Below, piece by piece: positions 60,800 to 64,000 of a DNA stretch of 64,000 bases. Below the pieces are notes generated by a model. That model had not been told where the DNA came from. It was given only the letters and a program-made list of their open reading frames with translations, and ran no database searches. How positions within the stretch are numbered: position 1 is the stretch's first letter; each line of letters starts with the position of its first letter. Location of the stretch: positions 1,524,684 through 1,588,683 of the forward strand of contig NZ_AP019773.1 of assembly GCF_009936175.1 (NCBI RefSeq), in the 5' to 3' direction. A program made the translations under genes and the position numbers. The stretch comes from Bartonella quintana (lineage in GTDB: Bacteria > Pseudomonadota > Alphaproteobacteria > Rhizobiales > Rhizobiaceae).

Positions 60800-62110
60800 T
60801 TACTTACCAATGCAAAATTCTGAAAAAATAATATCAAGCAGATCTTCAACATCTATATCTCCGGTAATTTTTCCGAGAAAAACACTCGCACAGCGAAGAT
60901 GTTCTGCACGTAAACTGAGATCAAGAGAACGGTAATTGATAGAAGCTTCAATCTCCCTAATAGCCTCTTTTAACAACTGAAGTTGTCTCTTACGTGCTGG
61001 AAAAAGGTTTCCAATTTCAGAAACACGACGCAAACAAAACGATTCAAGTTCCTTGATAAAATAATCAAAATTTAGACCCGTTAATGCCGAAAATTGTATA
61101 GTCCAAATCTTTTTATTCTCTTCTTCATAAAGATCAAGCTTATTGCCTACATGCCATATTTCAGCTGATGTTTCTGGTAAATTAACCTCTTTAGGGTTTC
61201 CCATATCATAAACTAAAATAACCAAATCAGCATCTGCAATGTGCTGTTTTGCGATTTCTATTCCCAACTGTTCAATTTTGTTTTCTGTTTCTCTAAGACC
61301 AGCAGTATCCATTAAAAAAACCGGTAAACCACCCAAAACAAGTCTTATCTCCAAAGCATCACGCGTTGTTCCTGCTTCTTCCATTACAATAGCAACAGAC
61401 TTTCCAGCCAAACGATTCATAATGCTTGATTTTCCAGAATTTGGAGCACCTGCAATGACAATTTTTAACCCATCACGTAAGATATTTGCACGTTCTCCTT
61501 GGGTAATATGGTCTCGAATAGAAATACAAAGTTCTTCAACATCTTCCCAAACTTTATCAGATATCAAGTCGGAAACATCAGCTTCATCAGAAAAATCAAG
61601 TTCTGCTTCAATAAAAGCTCGTGCCTTTATAAGTCTGTTACGCCAATCGCGATAAAGCGTTGTTAAACGCCCACTTGTACCCATAACTGCTAAACGTCGT
61701 TGACTTTCCGTTTCTGCCTCTATCAAATCAGCAAGACTTTCTGCTTGGATGAGATCTAATTTTCCTTCCATAAATGCACGACGCGAAAATTCACCTGCCT
61801 CCGCACTACGGCATCCATCAAATGTGGATAATTCATCAAGAAAACGATTAACAACTGCCTTGCTTCCATGCAAATGAAATTCTGCACAATCTTCTCCCGT
61901 AAAACTATGAGGAGCAGGAAAAAAAACAGTTAAAGCAGAATCTAAAAAGCTACCATCACGTGCTGTAAGATTTCCATAATGCATGAATCGTGCTTTAGGT
62001 AGATGACCACAAAGTGCTTTAACAATATTGATAACATGAGGACCAGAAAGCCGAATGACCGCAACCCCTGAAGGTAACAACCCACTCGAAACAGCAAAGA
62101 TTGTATCCAC
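60800..62110 (-). CDS. mnmE: tRNA modification GTPase MnmE
   Basis: A GTPase (TrmE) that with MnmG modifies U34 of tRNAs. It has 436 residues. The N-terminal formyl-THF-binding domain (SSGLLPSGVAVIRLSG, about 8-23; FTGEDCAEFHLHG, about 71-83) precedes the G domain, with GAPNSGKSSIMNRLAGK (about 222-238), TTRDALEI and DTAGLRETENKIEQLGIE (about 267-284). The C-terminal CIGK motif needed for activity is intact. It lies 34 bases downstream of rho. Confidence 0.97.
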   Translation of the reverse strand: MDTIFAVSSGLLPSGVAVIRLSGPHVINIVKALCGHLPKARFMHYGNLTARDGSFLDSALTVFFPAPHSFTGEDCAEFHLHGSKAVVNRFLDELSTFDGCRSAEAGEFSRRAFMEGKLDLIQAESLADLIEAETESQRRLAVMGTSGRLTTLYRDWRNRLIKARAFIEAELDFSDEADVSDLISDKVWEDVEELCISIRDHITQGERANILRDGLKIVIAGAPNSGKSSIMNRLAGKSVAIVMEEAGTTRDALEIRLVLGGLPVFLMDTAGLRETENKIEQLGIEIAKQHIADADLVILVYDMGNPKEVNLPETSAEIWHVGNKLDLYEEENKKIWTIQFSALTGLNFDYFIKELESFCLRRVSEIGNLFPARKRQLQLLKEAIREIEASINYRSLDLSLRAEHLRCASVFLGKITGDIDVEDLLDIIFSEFCIGK

Positions 62111-62143
62111 AGGATCTATCCTAACAAAAAAAACTTAATCTTT

Positions 62144-63409
62144 CTACGTATTCATTGAATCAAAGAATTCGCTATTATTTTTTGTTTGTTTTAACTTATC
62201 AATCAGAAACTCAATTGCATCTGTTACATTCATAGGTGCTAAAATACGACGAAGAACAAAAATTTTGTGTAAATCTTGTCGCGCTACTAAAAGCTCTTCC
62301 TTGCGTGTTCCAGACTTCAAAATATCCATAGCGGGAAAAATGCGCTTATCAGCTACTTTACGATCGAGAACAATTTCTGAATTACCTGTTCCTTTAAATT
62401 CTTCAAAAATCACCTCATCCATACGGCTACCCGTATCAATTAAAGCCGTTGCAATAATAGTTAAAGATCCACCTTCTTCAATATTCCGTGCTGCCCCAAA
62501 AAAACGTTTTGGACGCTGTAGAGCATTTGCATCCACACCACCTGTCAAAACCTTACCTGATGAAGGAACAACCGTATTATATGCACGCCCAAGACGTGTA
62601 ATAGAATCAAGAAGAATAACGACATCACGTCCATACTCGACTAAACGCTTGGCTTTTTCAATAACCATCTCAGCTACTTGTACATGACGCATTGCTGGTT
62701 CATCAAAAGTAGAAGAAACAACTTCCCCTTTTACAGAACGCTGCATATCAGTAACTTCTTCTGGCCGTTCATCAATTAAAAGGACAATAAGATAACATTC
62801 AGGATGATTCGTAGTAATAGAATGAGCAATATTTTGTAATAAAACGGTTTTTCCTGTCCTAGGAGGTGCTACAATTAATCCTCGCTGCCCTTTTCCCAAT
62901 GGAGATATCAAGTCAATTACCCGTGATGACATATCTTTTTCTGTAGGATCTTGTATTTCCATTTGGAAACGTTCATTCGAGTAAAGGGGAATGAGATTAT
63001 CAAAGTGAATTTTATAACGAATTTTTTCGGGATCTTCAAAATTGATTGTGTTAATTTTAAGAAGAGCAAAATAACGCTCTCCTTCTTTTGGACTACGTAT
63101 AGGACCTTCAACAGTATCCCCTGTTTTTAAAGAAAAAGACTGAATTTGTGCAGGCGAAAGATAAATATCATCAGGTCCTGGAAGATAATTGGCATCAGCG
63201 GATCGCAAAAATCCGAACCCATCTTGTAAAACTTCAACGACTCCCTCTCCGATAATTTCTATATCTTGCGAAGCAAGTTTTTTCAAAATAGCAAACATTA
63301 ATTCTTGTTTGCGCATGAGGGAAGCATTTTCAACTTCTAATGTTTCAGCAAAAGAAACAAGTTCAACTGGGTTTTTACTTTTAAGTTCTTGTAATTTCAT
63401 TCCTTGCAT
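62144..63409 (-). CDS. rho: Transcription termination factor Rho
   Basis: A hexameric RNA helicase of 421 residues. It has the Rho N-domain ([15 protein letters not shown], about 4-18), the RNA-binding cold-shock-like domain with [23 protein letters not shown] (about 69-91), Walker [17 protein letters not shown] (about 179-194), Walker [17 protein letters not shown] (about 265-280) and the R-loop/Q-loop region. The ATG at 63409 follows an AAAGAG site at normal spacing; the next in-frame ATG, 9 bases in, is too close to its AAGGA. It heads the minus-strand block that includes mnmE-mnmG-rsmG-parAB. Confidence 0.97.
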   Translation of the reverse strand: MQGMKLQELKSKNPVELVSFAETLEVENASLMRKQELMFAILKKLASQDIEIIGEGVVEVLQDGFGFLRSADANYLPGPDDIYLSPAQIQSFSLKTGDTVEGPIRSPKEGERYFALLKINTINFEDPEKIRYKIHFDNLIPLYSNERFQMEIQDPTEKDMSSRVIDLISPLGKGQRGLIVAPPRTGKTVLLQNIAHSITTNHPECYLIVLLIDERPEEVTDMQRSVKGEVVSSTFDEPAMRHVQVAEMVIEKAKRLVEYGRDVVILLDSITRLGRAYNTVVPSSGKVLTGGVDANALQRPKRFFGAARNIEEGGSLTIIATALIDTGSRMDEVIFEEFKGTGNSEIVLDRKVADKRIFPAMDILKSGTRKEELLVARQDLHKIFVLRRILAPMNVTDAIEFLIDKLKQTKNNSEFFDSMNT

Positions 63410-64000
63410 GAAATATGCTCTTTAGTAGGTAGGGGAATTATTTCCGAAATCAATTTGTGGAAAATTTAAAGAATAAACCATTTTTGGTAAGGTGAGGATA
63501 TTCTATACTTAACTTTCTTAAACTGCAAGTGTCCTTCATAAGATTTATCTTCGTATAAAATTTAATAATCATATAAAAAAATCGCTTCTACAAATTGAAA
63601 TGATTTATAAAACATCAAAAAAATGTATTAGTAAATTTAATAAAGAAATATAACAACGCCTTATATCGTTAATAAATAAATATTCAAAAAGAATTTTATT
63701 TTTTCTGAAATTTTTTATTAATAATTTAAGGAACAAAGATTTTTCTTATTTAAACCTGTGTTTAATGGGGATTATTATTTATACTTCATTCATCCTCAAT
63801 TTTATCCACAAAGAAAAAGAAAAAAAAATAAATTATACCTATATCTTAAGGGTATTATCCCCATTATTTTTTCGTGAGAGGACTTTATTTATTATAATTG
63901 TTCAATTTGTGTATAATAATGGAAAATTTTCTCTAAATTTTCATTTTATAAAAGACTATGAGGATATATACACATTTATTAACAAGGGATTAAAATTTTT
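63410..64000. other. Candidate replication-origin region upstream of rho
   Basis: About 590 very AT-rich bases without an open frame. One perfect DnaA box, TTATCCACA (63802-63810), and one consensus-compatible TTATACACA on the minus strand (63908-63916) are present. Single-mismatch forms lie at 63456-63464, 63855-63863 and 63966-63974. Next to the parAB-gid-rho cluster and the candidate parS sites, this is consistent with part of oriC. The window ends here, so its far side and gene neighbours are not visible. The rho promoter must also lie in this stretch. Confidence 0.45.

Noticed and set aside
63750..63765. TTAA-N8-TTAA upstream of rho as a CtrA site
   Set aside because: The spacing is 8, not the usual 7, and such motifs are frequent by chance at this base composition.

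Overview
The window looks like a stretch of a Bartonella chromosome (Alphaproteobacteria, Hyphomicrobiales/Rhizobiales). The DNA is AT-rich. Gene orders typical of Brucella and rhizobia are kept: zapE-mdh-sucCDAB-lpdA, rho-mnmE-mnmG-rsmG-parA-parB, and tlpA-argH-lptM-lysA-TIGR02302. There are homologues of Brucella Omp19 and BA14K proteins and a fused-subunit pha (Mrp group 2) antiporter. Many recent pseudogenes point to a host-restricted, shrinking genome. The genus is inferred from protein character and synteny, not from a search.

Layout. 1-1287: relic DNA with no intact gene. 1288-3579: an EVE-domain protein, a P4-type integrase relic and a CenR-like orphan response regulator whose receiver domain has lost its phospho-acceptor Asp. 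3654-10091 (minus): methyltransferase, TIGR02302 membrane protein, lysA, an LptM-like lipoprotein and a decayed argH. 10129-18212: tlpA, a yaiI pseudogene, a YihY/BrkB protein, tyrC, holA and a completely decayed three-gene ABC importer. 18401-28239: tRNA-Gly, thiD, plsC, a second integrase relic, a D-Ala-D-Ala carboxypeptidase, a cobW-like pseudogene, an L,D-transpeptidase lipoprotein, accA, xerD and aroK-aroB.

28298-28594 is a tRNA-Arg(CCU) gene split by a 220-nt group I intron directly after the anticodon. It is followed by two tandem MliC-type lysozyme-inhibitor genes, of which only the second keeps the usual inhibitory residues. 29481-35523 (minus) is the six-gene pha antiporter operon. 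35720-38772 holds a BA14K-like protein and the carboxynorspermidine/carboxyspermidine polyamine pair, ended by a clear terminator. 39723-48745 (minus) is the lower TCA-cycle block, with zapE and Omp19 upstream. 51074-55966 (plus) is dapF-mtaB-ftsY-yciB-gloB. 56417-63409 (minus) is parB-parA-rsmG-mnmG-mnmE-rho.

The right end is probably origin-proximal. Four close matches to the parS palindrome lie at 51.5-60.8 kb, and the AT-rich gene-free DNA upstream of rho (63410-64000) carries a perfect DnaA box plus several near matches. Functional themes are cell-wall precursor and remodelling enzymes (lysA, dapF, carboxypeptidase, L,D-transpeptidase), central carbon metabolism, cation homeostasis, and a set of envelope proteins aimed at host lysozyme and proteases. 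No CRISPR array, intact insertion sequence, intact prophage or recognisable defence system was seen.
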